A stretch of 45,582 bases of DNA. Origin: Novosphingobium sp. (GTDB lineage: Bacteria; Pseudomonadota; Alphaproteobacteria; Sphingomonadales; Sphingomonadaceae). Positions 29,848 to 39,292 of this stretch are shown here, piece by piece. The stretch is from the NCBI GenBank assembly GCA_031285165.1, contig JAITWR010000130.1, positions 1-45,582 of the forward strand, read 5' to 3'. A program made the translations under genes and the position numbers. Every line of letters begins with the position of its first letter. Within the stretch, counting starts at the first letter, position 1. The notes under the pieces are model-generated. The model was not told the origin of the DNA and did not search any database. It saw only the letters and a program-made list of their open reading frames with translations.

Positions 29848-30881
29848 ACAAGTCCACGTCCGCTCGCGCCGAACCTTTCGCCGCAGGGCTCGATGCGAAC
29901 GGGGTCAGGGGCAAGCTCACCCCCGAGGCCCCGCTCGCCCCGCTCGTGTGGTTCAAGAGCGGCGGTGCGGCCGAATGGCTGTTCGAGCCGAAGGATCTGG
30001 CCGACTTGCAGGATTTCCTGCGCGATCTCGACCCGGCCATGCCGGTGATGGCGCTGGGGCTGGGCTCCAACCTGATCGTGCGCGACGGCGGTGTGCCGGG
30101 TGTGGTGGTGCGGCTTGGCAAGGCTTTCGCCCGAGTGAAAGCGATCGATCCGGTCACGCTGGATTGCGGCGGCGGGGCCAGCGGCATTCTGGTTTCCTCG
30201 ACCGCGCGCGACAGGGGGATTGCAGGCGTCGAGTTCCTGCGCTCGATTCCCGGCACAGTGGGCGGCTTCGTGCGGATGAACGGCGGCGCCTATGGCAGCG
30301 AGGTCGGGGACATCCTGGTCGATTGCGATGTCGTGCTGCGATCGGGTGAATTGCGGACGCTGCCCGTCGCCGACCTGCACTATACCTACCGGCATTCGGA
30401 CCTGCCCGAAGGCGCCATCGTCGCCGCCGCGCGCTTTCGCGGCAGGCGGGGCGATCCGCAGGCGATCCAGGCCGAAATGGACCGCATCTCCGCCTCGCGC
30501 GAGGCTTCGCAGCCGCTGCGCAGCAAGACGGGCGGATCGACTTTCAAGAACCCGCCCGGACAAAAGGCCTGGGAACTGGTCGACGCCGCCGGCTGTCGCG
30601 GCCTTGTCATGGGCGGCGCGCAAGTGAGCGAGAAGCACACCAATTTCCTGATCAACACCGGCACTGCCACCAGCGCCGACATCGAAGGGCTGGGCGACGA
30701 GGTGCGCCGGCGGGTGAAAGCGCGATCGGGTGTGGATCTGGAATGGGAAATTCAGCGCACAGGCATGTTTGCCGAAGCGCCGGCCAAGAATCGCACAGGC
30801 ATGTTTGCCGAAGCGGCAGGCAAGGATCGCGCAGGCATGTTTGCCGAAGCGACAGGCAAGAAGGACTCAGGCAAGCCGTGA
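29844..30881 (+). CDS. murB: UDP-N-acetylenolpyruvoylglucosamine reductase with repeat-bearing C-terminal extension
   Basis: [66 protein letters not shown]; tail after EWEIQ is repetitive. Confidence 0.95.
   Translation: MNKSTSARAEPFAAGLDANGVRGKLTPEAPLAPLVWFKSGGAAEWLFEPKDLADLQDFLRDLDPAMPVMALGLGSNLIVRDGGVPGVVVRLGKAFARVKAIDPVTLDCGGGASGILVSSTARDRGIAGVEFLRSIPGTVGGFVRMNGGAYGSEVGDILVDCDVVLRSGELRTLPVADLHYTYRHSDLPEGAIVAAARFRGRRGDPQAIQAEMDRISASREASQPLRSKTGGSTFKNPPGQKAWELVDAAGCRGLVMGGAQVSEKHTNFLINTGTATSADIEGLGDEVRRRVKARSGVDLEWEIQRTGMFAEAPAKNRTGMFAEAAGKDRAGMFAEATGKKDSGKP
30756..30863 (+). repeat. 3 x 36-bp tandem repeat in frame at murB 3' end
   Basis: cgcacaggcatgtttgccgaagcgccggccaagaat / cgcacaggcatgtttgccgaagcggcaggcaaggat / cgcgcaggcatgtttgccgaagcgacaggcaagaag, encoding [36 protein letters not shown]. 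Confidence 0.95.
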
Positions 30882-31840
30882 CACTTCCGAAGCTTCACGT
30901 CGCCGTCCTCATGGGCGGCTGGTCCAGTGAGCGCTCCGTCTCGCTGATGAGCGGCGAGGGAGTGGCCGAGGCGCTCGAATCCAGGGGCCACCGGGTCACG
31001 CGCATCGACATGGGCCGCGATGTCGCGCTGAAACTCGCCGAAGCCGGGGCCGATGTCGTGTTCAACGCGCTTCACGGCACGCCGGGCGAGGACGGCACGG
31101 TGCAGGGCATGATGGATCTGATGGGCCTGGCCTACACCCATTCGGGCCTAGCCACCTCGGTCATCGCCATCGACAAGGAACTGACCAAGCAGGCGCTGGT
31201 GCCGCACGGCATCCCGATGCCCGGCGGCCGCATCGTCGAGACTGCCGACCTCTATCGGAGCGACCCGCTGCCGCGGCCCTATGTGCTGAAGCCGGTCAAT
31301 GAGGGTTCTTCGGTCGGGGTTGCCATCGTTACTGCGGAAAGCGGCTATGGCGATCCGATCGACAAGAACGCCGAAGGCCCCTGGCAGCAATTCGACCGCC
31401 TGCTCGCCGAGCCCTATATCCGCGGCCGTGAGCTTACCACTGCGGTTCTTGCGGACAGGGCGCTGATGGTCACCGAACTCAAGCCCAGGTCGGGCTTCTA
31501 CGATTTCGATGCCAAATACACCGACGGCATGACCGACCACATCTGCCCCGCCGGGGTTCCCGCCGAAATCACCGGGGCGTGCCGGGCGCTGGCGTTGCAG
31601 GCGCACCGCCTGCTCGGCTGCCGCGGCACCAGCCGCTCGGACTTCCGCTGGGACGATACGCAGGGTGTCGAGGGGCTGTTCCTGCTCGAAGTCAACACCC
31701 AGCCGGGCATGACGCCGCTCAGTCTCGTGCCCGAGCAGGCGCGGCATATGGGCATGGACTATGCGGACCTCGTCGAAGCGATCATCGCCGAGGCGCTGGA
31801 GGACTTCGCCGCCGGCGCGCGGACAAGGGGGGCTGTGTGA
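30878..31840 (+). CDS. ddl: D-alanine--D-alanine ligase
   Basis: VAVLMGGWSSERSVSLMSGEGV, NALHGTPGEDGTVQGMMDLMGLAYTHSG, LEVNTQPGMTPLSLVPEQA; probable GTG start overlapping murB stop (GTGA). Confidence 0.95.
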   Translation: MTLPKLHVAVLMGGWSSERSVSLMSGEGVAEALESRGHRVTRIDMGRDVALKLAEAGADVVFNALHGTPGEDGTVQGMMDLMGLAYTHSGLATSVIAIDKELTKQALVPHGIPMPGGRIVETADLYRSDPLPRPYVLKPVNEGSSVGVAIVTAESGYGDPIDKNAEGPWQQFDRLLAEPYIRGRELTTAVLADRALMVTELKPRSGFYDFDAKYTDGMTDHICPAGVPAEITGACRALALQAHRLLGCRGTSRSDFRWDDTQGVEGLFLLEVNTQPGMTPLSLVPEQARHMGMDYADLVEAIIAEALEDFAAGARTRGAV

Positions 31841-32865
31841 GCGGTCAGACGCTCCGGCGCAAGGCGACGACGGCGCGCCGCACGGCAGCCCAGCAGGGCG
31901 CAGCGCGCAAAGTGCGCGCCGCCAGGGCGACGACCGGCTCGGCGTTCGACCGGATCATGTCCTGGGTTCCGTTCAGCGAGGAGCAGTTGCACCGCATTTT
32001 CCTGGCGGCGATCCTTGGCGGCGCGGTGGTGCTGGCCGGTGTGGCGGCGGGCTATGCCGGCGTGCCGCTCATGGCGGAAGAACAGTTTGCCCGGATTGCC
32101 GGCCAGTCGGGCTTCGAAGTCCGCCGCGTCAACGTGCGCGGGGTCAGGCATCTGAACGAACTCAAGATCTATGAGCGGGTGCTGACCGAACACAACCGGG
32201 CGATGCCGCTGGTCGATATCGATGCCTTGCGCGACGAACTGATCCGGCTGTCCTGGGTGAAGGACGCGCGCGTCTCGCGCCAGTTGCCCGATACGCTGGT
32301 GATCGACATTGTCGAGCGCACGCCCCATGCCGTGCTCAGGAAACCTGGCCGGCTGGTGCTGATCGACGCCGACGGGTATGAACTGGAGCCGGTCAGCCCG
32401 GCACGCACCAGGGGCATGCTTATCGTCGGCGGGCCGGGGGCGGGGCGGCAGGTCGTCGCGCTGTCCGCCCTGCTGGGAGCGGCGCCGGCATTGAAACCGC
32501 AAGTGCGTGAGGCCGAGTGGATCGGCAACCGCCGATGGAACCTGACTTTCAAAAGCGGGCAAGTGCTGGCCCTGCCGGAAGGCGACCGGGCGGCGAGCCG
32601 GGCGCTGATGTCTTTCGCCCGGATGGACGGCACCAACCGGCTGCTTGGCGGCAAGGTCGTTGCCTTCGACATGCGCGCGCCGGACCGCATCTACATGCGC
32701 ATCCCCGATCGCGGGAAGGAGAATCAAGCCGCCGTGACGAAGCCCGCTGCCGCCAGGAGCACCGATACCGCTCCGGCCCCCTCGGCCATGCCATCGGCTG
32801 CCGTGCCGGCCGGCAGGCCGGGCTCCGCTTCGGGCCCTGGGCCGAACAGGAAGGAAAAGGACTGA
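31837..32865 (+). CDS. ftsQ: Cell division protein FtsQ
   Basis: POTRA-like FEVRRVNVRGVRHLNELKIYERVL...LSWVKDARVSRQLPDTLVIDIVERTP; GTG start overlapping ddl stop. Confidence 0.94.
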   Translation: MSGQTLRRKATTARRTAAQQGAARKVRAARATTGSAFDRIMSWVPFSEEQLHRIFLAAILGGAVVLAGVAAGYAGVPLMAEEQFARIAGQSGFEVRRVNVRGVRHLNELKIYERVLTEHNRAMPLVDIDALRDELIRLSWVKDARVSRQLPDTLVIDIVERTPHAVLRKPGRLVLIDADGYELEPVSPARTRGMLIVGGPGAGRQVVALSALLGAAPALKPQVREAEWIGNRRWNLTFKSGQVLALPEGDRAASRALMSFARMDGTNRLLGGKVVAFDMRAPDRIYMRIPDRGKENQAAVTKPAAARSTDTAPAPSAMPSAAVPAGRPGSASGPGPNRKEKD

Positions 32866-34145
32866 TGGCTTCGCCTCGCATCTCGCGCGTTTTCGGCGCA
32901 GTCAACATGGGGTCGTTCTGCATTTCGGCGATGGTTGTGGGGATTTCCGAAACCGGCGAGATGATCGTGCTCGGATCGAGCCACCGCGCCTCGCAGGGGA
33001 TCAAGCGCGGCTATGTCACCGATATGACGGCCGCCACTTATGCGGTTCGCAATGCGATCGAGCGGGCCGAGCGCATGGCCGACACCAGCGTTTCGAGCGT
33101 CTGGGTCGGCTGTTCCGGCGCGGGGCTTGCCAGCCAGGTGGCGCAAGCCGAGATCGATATCGGCGGGCGCCGCATCGAACAGGACGACATCGACGATCTG
33201 CTCGTCGCCGGACGCGACGTGATCCAGCCCGACGGCCGTATGGTGCTGCATGCCCAGCCCGCGCATTACACGCTTGACGGCGCGCACGGCGTTGCCAATC
33301 CCAGGGGCCTGCATGCCGAGCGGCTGGGTGTCGATATCCATGTCATGCTGGCCGACGGTGCGCCGATCCGCAACGTCATCGAGGCGGTGCAGAACGCGCA
33401 TCTCAATGTCGAGGCAGTGGTCGGCTCGCCGATCGCCGCCGGCCATGCCTGCCTCTCGCGCGAGGAGCGCGATCTTGGCGTCGCGCTGGTCGAGGTGGGC
33501 TCCGAAGTCACCAGTGTTTCGGTCTATCTCTCGGGCATGCTCGTGGGCATGACTTCGATCCCGATCGGTTCGGGCGATATTACCGACGCCATCGCATCCT
33601 GCTTCGGCATCCGCCGTTTCCAGGCCGAGCGGCTGAAATGTGTGAACGGTTCGGCGATCGCCAGCCCGGCCGATCACCACGAGATGATCCCGGTCAATGC
33701 GCCGGGCGAGGAAATCTCAGGCCCCGTCGCCCGCTATGCCGACGACAGGAACCGCATCCCCCGCGCCGAGCTTGTCTCGGTGATCACGATTCAGCTCGGT
33801 CGGCTGATGGAAGAAGTGGGAAAGGCGCTGAAGGCTCTGGGCTTCGCCAGCCAGGCCGGTCAGCAGGTGGTCCTGACCGGCGGCGGTGCGGAGCTTGTCG
33901 GCCTTGCCGATTACGCCCAGTCGGCGCTTGGCAAGCCGGTGCGGATCGGCCGGGCGCCGGCGCTCACGGGCCTTGCCGACACGCATCAGAAGCCCGGCTT
34001 CGCGACGCTGGCGGGGCTCGTTCTTTATGCCGCGGCCGACCCGGACGACATCCGCGCGGTCGGTCCAAGCTACCAGCCGACCGTCCGGTACGGCGGGCTG
34101 GGGCTCGTGGGGCGTGTCTATCGCGCGGTCAGGGATTACTTCTAG
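32865..34145 (+). CDS. ftsA: Cell division protein FtsA
   Basis: SHRASQGIKRGYVTDMTAATYAVRNAIERAE, VVLTGGGAELVGLADYAQ. Confidence 0.95.
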   Translation: MASPRISRVFGAVNMGSFCISAMVVGISETGEMIVLGSSHRASQGIKRGYVTDMTAATYAVRNAIERAERMADTSVSSVWVGCSGAGLASQVAQAEIDIGGRRIEQDDIDDLLVAGRDVIQPDGRMVLHAQPAHYTLDGAHGVANPRGLHAERLGVDIHVMLADGAPIRNVIEAVQNAHLNVEAVVGSPIAAGHACLSREERDLGVALVEVGSEVTSVSVYLSGMLVGMTSIPIGSGDITDAIASCFGIRRFQAERLKCVNGSAIASPADHHEMIPVNAPGEEISGPVARYADDRNRIPRAELVSVITIQLGRLMEEVGKALKALGFASQAGQQVVLTGGGAELVGLADYAQSALGKPVRIGRAPALTGLADTHQKPGFATLAGLVLYAAADPDDIRAVGPSYQPTVRYGGLGLVGRVYRAVRDYF

Positions 34146-34265
34146 GCGGAACCCGTCGGCCTTCCGGCTGTGGACAACGGGTGGAACCGGCTTTGATTTG
34201 CTGAATCGAAGCTGCAATTTGCAGGATCAGGGATTTTCCCAAGCGCGCCTGCCGGGAGTATCGTA
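34146..34265 (+). promoter_or_regulatory. ftsA-ftsZ intergenic region with DnaA-box-like 9-mer and one GANTC site
   Basis: tgtggacaa at 34170-34178 (reverse TTGTCCACA, one mismatch to TTATCCACA); GAATC at 34203-34207. Confidence 0.35.
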
Positions 34266-35819
34266 ATGAGCATCAATATCGGACCGCCGGATATCGAAGA
34301 ACTTCGGCCTCGCATCACCGTGATCGGTGTGGGCGGTGCCGGCGGCAACGCCATCGCCAACATGATCGCCGCCGAGATCGAAGGCGTCGATTTCGTCGTG
34401 GCGAATACCGACGCGCAGGCGCTGAACAGCTCGATCGCCGAGCACCGCATCCAGTTGGGCACCGAGATCACAAGGGGCCTGGGTGCGGGCGCTCGCCCCG
34501 AAGTGGGCAAGGCCGCCGCCGAGGAAAGCCTCGACGAGATCGACCGCGCGCTCGAAGGCGTGCATATGTGCTTCATCGCCGCGGGCATGGGCGGCGGCAC
34601 CGGCACCGGCGCCGCGCCGGTGATCGCCAGGGCCGCTCGCGAGAAAGGCGTGCTCACCGTCGGTGTCGTCACCAAGCCTTTTCTTTTCGAGGGCACGCGC
34701 CGCATGCGTTCGGCGGAAGCCGGCATCGAGGAATTGCAGCGGCACGTCGATACGCTGATCGTCATTCCCAACCAGAACCTGTTTCTCGTCGCCAAGGCCG
34801 AAACCACTTTCAAGGAGGCTTTCGCGCTTGCCGACGAGGTGCTGCAACAGGGTGTGCGCTCGATTACCGACCTGATGGTCATGCCGGGCCTGATCAACCT
34901 CGATTTTGCCGATGTCCGTTCGGTAATGGGCGAGATGGGCAAGGCGATGATGGGCACCGGCGAGGGCGGCGGCGAGAACCGCGCGCTCGAAGCGGCGGAG
35001 CGGGCCATCGCCAATCCGCTGCTCGACGGCGTTTCCATGCAGGGCGCCAAGGGCGTGATCATCTCGATCATCGGCGGTGACGACATGAAGCTGCTCGAGG
35101 TCGACGAGGCAGCGAACCATATTCGCGAACTGGTCGATCCCAATGCGAACATCATCTGGGGTTCGGCTTTCAACCCCGATCTTCAGGGCAAGATCCGCGT
35201 CTCGGTGGTTGCCACGGGTATCGAGCAGAGCGCCGAGCAGGCCGAGATCGCGGCCCGGCCGTTGAGCCTTGCCGCCTCGCGCGGCCCCGTCCGCCCGACG
35301 GCGGTTGCCCCGGCCGAGCCGGTGCCCGCGCCGCAGCCTGCGGCGGCCGCGGTGTTCCAGCCGAAGCCCGAAGCGGCGAAAGCCGATGAGGCGCCGGTCT
35401 TTTCGCCGGTGGCCTCGCAGGGCGACGAGCCGGCACCCGCCGACAAGGATGGCCGGGGCGAGGATGACCGGCACGGGGGCGGCTATGCCGGCCTTGCCGG
35501 TGTCCGCGCCGCGGGCAGTGCGCCTCTCGACCTCGGGCTCGAACAGATCGATGAAAAGGCCGGCAGCGGCGGCGGGCAGGACGAACTGCTGCTTGATGCC
35601 AGCCGGCTCGTGCAGGAGGACGGCCTGGTCGCGCCGCTGGTGCCGCCTCGCGGAAGTGCTGCGGCCCGGCCGCCGGCGGCCGGCAACACGCTGTTCGAAC
35701 GCATGGCCAATCTCTCACGAGGCGGCAAGCCTGCTGCGGCCGACGAGGACGGCGACGAGGATGACGACGGTTCTGCCATCAGCATCCCGCGCTTCCTGGG
35801 ACGCCAGAACAACCAGTAA
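34266..35819 (+). CDS. ftsZ: Cell division protein FtsZ
   Basis: [30 protein letters not shown]-terminal peptide [10 protein letters not shown]. Confidence 0.98.
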   Translation: MSINIGPPDIEELRPRITVIGVGGAGGNAIANMIAAEIEGVDFVVANTDAQALNSSIAEHRIQLGTEITRGLGAGARPEVGKAAAEESLDEIDRALEGVHMCFIAAGMGGGTGTGAAPVIARAAREKGVLTVGVVTKPFLFEGTRRMRSAEAGIEELQRHVDTLIVIPNQNLFLVAKAETTFKEAFALADEVLQQGVRSITDLMVMPGLINLDFADVRSVMGEMGKAMMGTGEGGGENRALEAAERAIANPLLDGVSMQGAKGVIISIIGGDDMKLLEVDEAANHIRELVDPNANIIWGSAFNPDLQGKIRVSVVATGIEQSAEQAEIAARPLSLAASRGPVRPTAVAPAEPVPAPQPAAAAVFQPKPEAAKADEAPVFSPVASQGDEPAPADKDGRGEDDRHGGGYAGLAGVRAAGSAPLDLGLEQIDEKAGSGGGQDELLLDASRLVQEDGLVAPLVPPRGSAAARPPAAGNTLFERMANLSRGGKPAAADEDGDEDDDGSAISIPRFLGRQNNQ

Positions 35820-35830
35820 GAGGTTGGCTT

Positions 35831-35936
35831 TAGAGCATCGTGCGCAAAAGTGGGAACCGGTTTTGCGCAAAAAACGATGCGACAACAAAAACCTGGAGCA
35901 AACTGCGTGATTCATAAATCATGCAGTTTGCTCTAA
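35831..35936 (+). repeat. Bipartite stem-loop intergenic repeat, copy B
   Basis: tagagcatcgtgcgcaaaagtgggaaccggttttgcgcaaaaaacgatgcgacaacaaaaacctggagcaaactgcgtgattcataaatcatgcagtttgctctaa; same element as 8873-8979, inverted. Confidence 0.92.
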
Positions 35937-36099
35937 GCCGGCTCGACAGGCGTTCGTCCGAGGTTCATCGGGGATCGCGCATCCAACGGCGTTTGACCGC
36001 GTGATGGATTCGCGCGGCGGATGGTGACGATTGATCGGACGAATGCTGGCTTTGGCTGAGGTGAAGCGCCTCGTAACCATGACAGGAGCAGGCTGCGTG

Positions 36100-37716
36100 A
36101 TGCGCGAATCACACGGCTTTATGCCGCGCTTCTGGCAGGCAGCGGTGCTGGCCCTTGCGTGCGGCGGCGGCATCGCCGCGCCGGCGGCGGCACAGGGCGT
36201 GACGCAGCGCGCCGCTTCGCCGGCCGCATCCCGGCCTGTCGTGCAGTCGGTTCCAGGCCGGGAAAGAAGGGCGATCGATGCGGCGCTTGCCCGGCTGGCG
36301 CGTGATCCGCGAGACATCGATGCGCTGATCGATGCAGGCAATGCCGCGCTCGCCATGGGCGATGTCGATGCCGCCACCGGCTTCTATCGCCGCGCCGATC
36401 AGGTTTCGCCGGGCAATCCGCGGGTAAAGGCGGGGCTTGCCGGCGCGATGGTGCGCAACGGCGATCCTTTCGGCGCGATCCCGCTGTTTCAGGAAGCCGA
36501 GCGGGCGGGGGCGCTCAATACGACGCTGGCCGCCGATCGCGGCCTTGCTTACGATCTCGTCGGCGACAATGCCGCGGCGCAGCGCTATTACCGTCAGGCC
36601 CTTGCGGGCGGGCCGAGCGACGCGGTGACGCACCGGCTGGCACTCAGCTTCGCGATCGCCGGTGACAAGCGCAACGCCGACCTGACTCTCTCGCCACTGC
36701 TCGGGCAGCGCGACCCTGCTGCCGGGCGGACTCGTGCTTTCGTACAGGCCATTCTCGGCCAGACCGATGAGGCGGTCACTACCGCCTATACCATATTGCC
36801 GCCCGATCTTGCTTCCGGGGTTGCGCCCTATCTGCGCTATATGCCGCGGTTGACGCCGGCCCAACAGGCGGCGGCGGCCAATCTGGGGATTTTCCCGCGC
36901 GCTTCGGAAATCGGCCGCGACGATCCGCGTATCGCGCAATATGCGCCGGCCAAACGCCCGAACGTCGCCGTGGCGGATGCCGCTCTGACGCCGCAGGGGG
37001 AGCCGCTCGGCGGCAGATCCCGCGCGCGCGACAGGGATCGCGCCGCACGCGATCGCGAAGCGGTGCGCACGGCCGCCGCGACGGTCGCGCTGCCCCCCGC
37101 CGTCGCGAAGCAGGCGCCCACGCCGCTGCAATCGCGGCCCCAGCCGGCGGTTCAGCCGGAGCCGGGGCCGTTGCCGCCGGTCACGTCCACGCCGCTGCCG
37201 CCTCCTGCCGTTGCGGCGCCGCCTCCGCCATCTCCGCCTCCGGCAGCGCCGCCGCTGCCGCGCAGCCTGGCCGAAGCCTTCGCTGAGTTCGAGAAGCCGA
37301 GCATCGATGCGACTCCGGCATCCGGTGCGGTCGACATCCGCCGCCTGTCCCCGAACAAGCCGAAGCTCCAGACAGCCAATCCGCCGCCGCCGAGCCATCC
37401 GAGCCGCATCTGGGTGCAGATCGCGACCGGGCGTGACAAGGCGGCGCTGGGCTTCGACTGGCGGCGCATGTCGCGCGAGGCAGCCGAGGCGCTTCGCGGC
37501 AGGCAGGCCTACGTTGCCGCCTGGGGACAGACGAACCGCCTGCTGATCGGGCCGTTCCAGAGCGAAGCGGTCGCGGGTTCCTTCATTGCGCAGTTGCGCC
37601 GCGCCGATATAGGCGGCGCCTTTGTCTGGACCAGTCCTGCGGGGCAGGTGGTCGATGCACTGGGGGCGGGTAATCCGAAGGGCGCGGGTAATCCGAAGCC
37701 CGGCCCGAAGCGTTGA
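36100..37716 (+). CDS. TPR-repeat and SPOR-domain secreted protein
   Basis: Signal peptide MRESHGFMPRFWQAAVLALACGGGIAAPAAAQ; TPR-like ALAMGDVDAATGFYRRADQVSPGNPRVKAGLAG; C-terminal SPOR-like RIWVQIATGRDKAALGFDWRRM...YVAAWGQTNRLLIGPFQSEAVAGSF. Confidence 0.85.
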   Translation: MRESHGFMPRFWQAAVLALACGGGIAAPAAAQGVTQRAASPAASRPVVQSVPGRERRAIDAALARLARDPRDIDALIDAGNAALAMGDVDAATGFYRRADQVSPGNPRVKAGLAGAMVRNGDPFGAIPLFQEAERAGALNTTLAADRGLAYDLVGDNAAAQRYYRQALAGGPSDAVTHRLALSFAIAGDKRNADLTLSPLLGQRDPAAGRTRAFVQAILGQTDEAVTTAYTILPPDLASGVAPYLRYMPRLTPAQQAAAANLGIFPRASEIGRDDPRIAQYAPAKRPNVAVADAALTPQGEPLGGRSRARDRDRAARDREAVRTAAATVALPPAVAKQAPTPLQSRPQPAVQPEPGPLPPVTSTPLPPPAVAAPPPPSPPPAAPPLPRSLAEAFAEFEKPSIDATPASGAVDIRRLSPNKPKLQTANPPPPSHPSRIWVQIATGRDKAALGFDWRRMSREAAEALRGRQAYVAAWGQTNRLLIGPFQSEAVAGSFIAQLRRADIGGAFVWTSPAGQVVDALGAGNPKGAGNPKPGPKR

Positions 37717-37845
37717 GCCGGGGCTTTTCCACACTTTGTGAACAGGGTTATAGAGTTTTGCGCAGGCCAAATCGGAGGTTCCATTGTCTGCCGGGCAGGG
37801 ATCGAAGCATCCACCCGGCAGGACGAGGGGGATGAGACGCATTCC

Positions 37846-38352
37846 ATGCGAACAGATCAGGATATGATGAACCGGGACGAGGATGCGGCGCCTGTCGACA
37901 TGCTCGCTTCCCTGTTCGAAGCGCGCGGCTGGCTTTACGAATTCGTCAGCGAGGACGAAATCACCGGCGAGGTGCAGGGAAGCTGGGCCAAGTACCAGAT
38001 CCAGGCCATCTGGCGGCCCGAGGACCATGTGCTCCAGTTGCTCTGCCTGCCCGACATCCGCATGACCGACGAAAAGCGCGGTGCGATGTTCGAAGTGCTG
38101 GCGCTGATCAACGAACAACTATGGCTGGGCCATTTCGATGTCTGGTCGAACGGCGGCGTGCTGCTTTACCGCCATGGCCTGATGCTGGGCGATGAAGGAC
38201 TGCTCGGCCCCGGCCAGGCGCAGGCTGCGGTGGAATCGGCGATCGAGGAATGCGACCGCTTCTATCCGGTGTTCCAGTTCATCCTGTGGGGCGACAAATC
38301 GCCCGCCGAGGCTCTGGCCGCCGCGCTGGTGGATGCGGCGGGGGAAGCCTGA
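37846..38352 (+). CDS. YbjN domain-containing protein
   Basis: ASLFEARGWLYEFVSEDEITGEVQGSWAKYQIQAIWRPEDHVLQLLCLPDIRM...NEQLWLGHFDVWSNGGVLLYRHGL. Confidence 0.85.
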   Translation: MRTDQDMMNRDEDAAPVDMLASLFEARGWLYEFVSEDEITGEVQGSWAKYQIQAIWRPEDHVLQLLCLPDIRMTDEKRGAMFEVLALINEQLWLGHFDVWSNGGVLLYRHGLMLGDEGLLGPGQAQAAVESAIEECDRFYPVFQFILWGDKSPAEALAAALVDAAGEA

Positions 38353-39150
38353 ATGGATTCCCTGCTTCTCATCGGTTGCGGCAACATGGGCGGGGCGATG
38401 CTGGCCGGCTGGCTCCGGGCCGGCCTTGCGCCTGCGCGCTTCACCGTGGTCGATCCGGTGCTGGCCGAAGCGCCGGACGGCGTTGCATTGCTGCGCGATC
38501 TGCCTGCGGACGGGAGTTTCGATGCCATCCTGCTGGGTGTGAAGCCGCAGCTTCTGGGGGAAGTGGCGCCCGTGGCGGCAGCGCTGGCAGGGCCGGGGAC
38601 GGTGGTGCTGTCGATCCTTGCCGGGGTCGAGCTGGCGACGCTGGCGAGGCGCTTTCCCGATGCGGGCGGCGTGGTGCGGATCATGCCGAACCTTGCCGCG
38701 GCGATCGGGAAATCGCCGATCGCGCTGGCCGCGCTCGCTCTCGATGAAAGGCGCAAGGCGGATGTCGTTGCGCTGATGGAGCCGCTGGGCACGCCCGAAT
38801 GGCTGGCGGCGGAGGCGCAGTTTGATCTCGTGACCGCGCTTGCGGGGTCGGGGCCGGCTTTCGTCTATCGCTTCATCGACGCGCTCGCTGCCGGCGCCGC
38901 CGTGCTCGGCCTCGATGCCGCGCAGGCGCAGCGGCTGGCGCTGGCGATGGTGGAGGGCGCGTCGCTGCTTGCTGCCGCTTCCCCGCATTCGCCGGGCGAA
39001 CTCGCGGACCGCGTTGCCAGCCCCGGCGGCACTACCCGCGCGGGGCTCGACGTTCTGGATGATGGCGCGGCGCTGGCCCGGCTTGTCGAGGCGACGTTGC
39101 GCGCCGCGCGCGATCGTGGCGCAGAGATGGCGCGCGAGGCGCGGAATTAA
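38353..39150 (+). CDS. proC: Pyrroline-5-carboxylate reductase
   Basis: LLIGCGNMGGAMLAGWL, VVRIMPNLAAAIGKSPIAL, ALAGSGPAFVYRFIDALA, VASPGGTTRAGLDVL. Confidence 0.95.
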   Translation: MDSLLLIGCGNMGGAMLAGWLRAGLAPARFTVVDPVLAEAPDGVALLRDLPADGSFDAILLGVKPQLLGEVAPVAAALAGPGTVVLSILAGVELATLARRFPDAGGVVRIMPNLAAAIGKSPIALAALALDERRKADVVALMEPLGTPEWLAAEAQFDLVTALAGSGPAFVYRFIDALAAGAAVLGLDAAQAQRLALAMVEGASLLAAASPHSPGELADRVASPGGTTRAGLDVLDDGAALARLVEATLRAARDRGAEMAREARN

Positions 39151-39292
39151 AGGCGTTCCGGTTCAATCCGCATCGGAACGGTTCCAGCCGCGACAATTTG
39201 CCACGCGGTTTTGCTTGAATGTCAGGGCATTCGGATCGATATTGCCGCATGCCGGATTACCGCGTTGGGCGGGCCGGGAAAAGGAGTTTGAA

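Noticed and set aside
30743-30877. N-terminal extension of Ddl through the murB repeats (RHVCRS... frame)
   Set aside because: Ddl homology begins at [17 protein letters not shown] at 30878 with 4-nt overlap is the better start. The upstream open frame is a by-product of the 36-bp unit being a multiple of 3.
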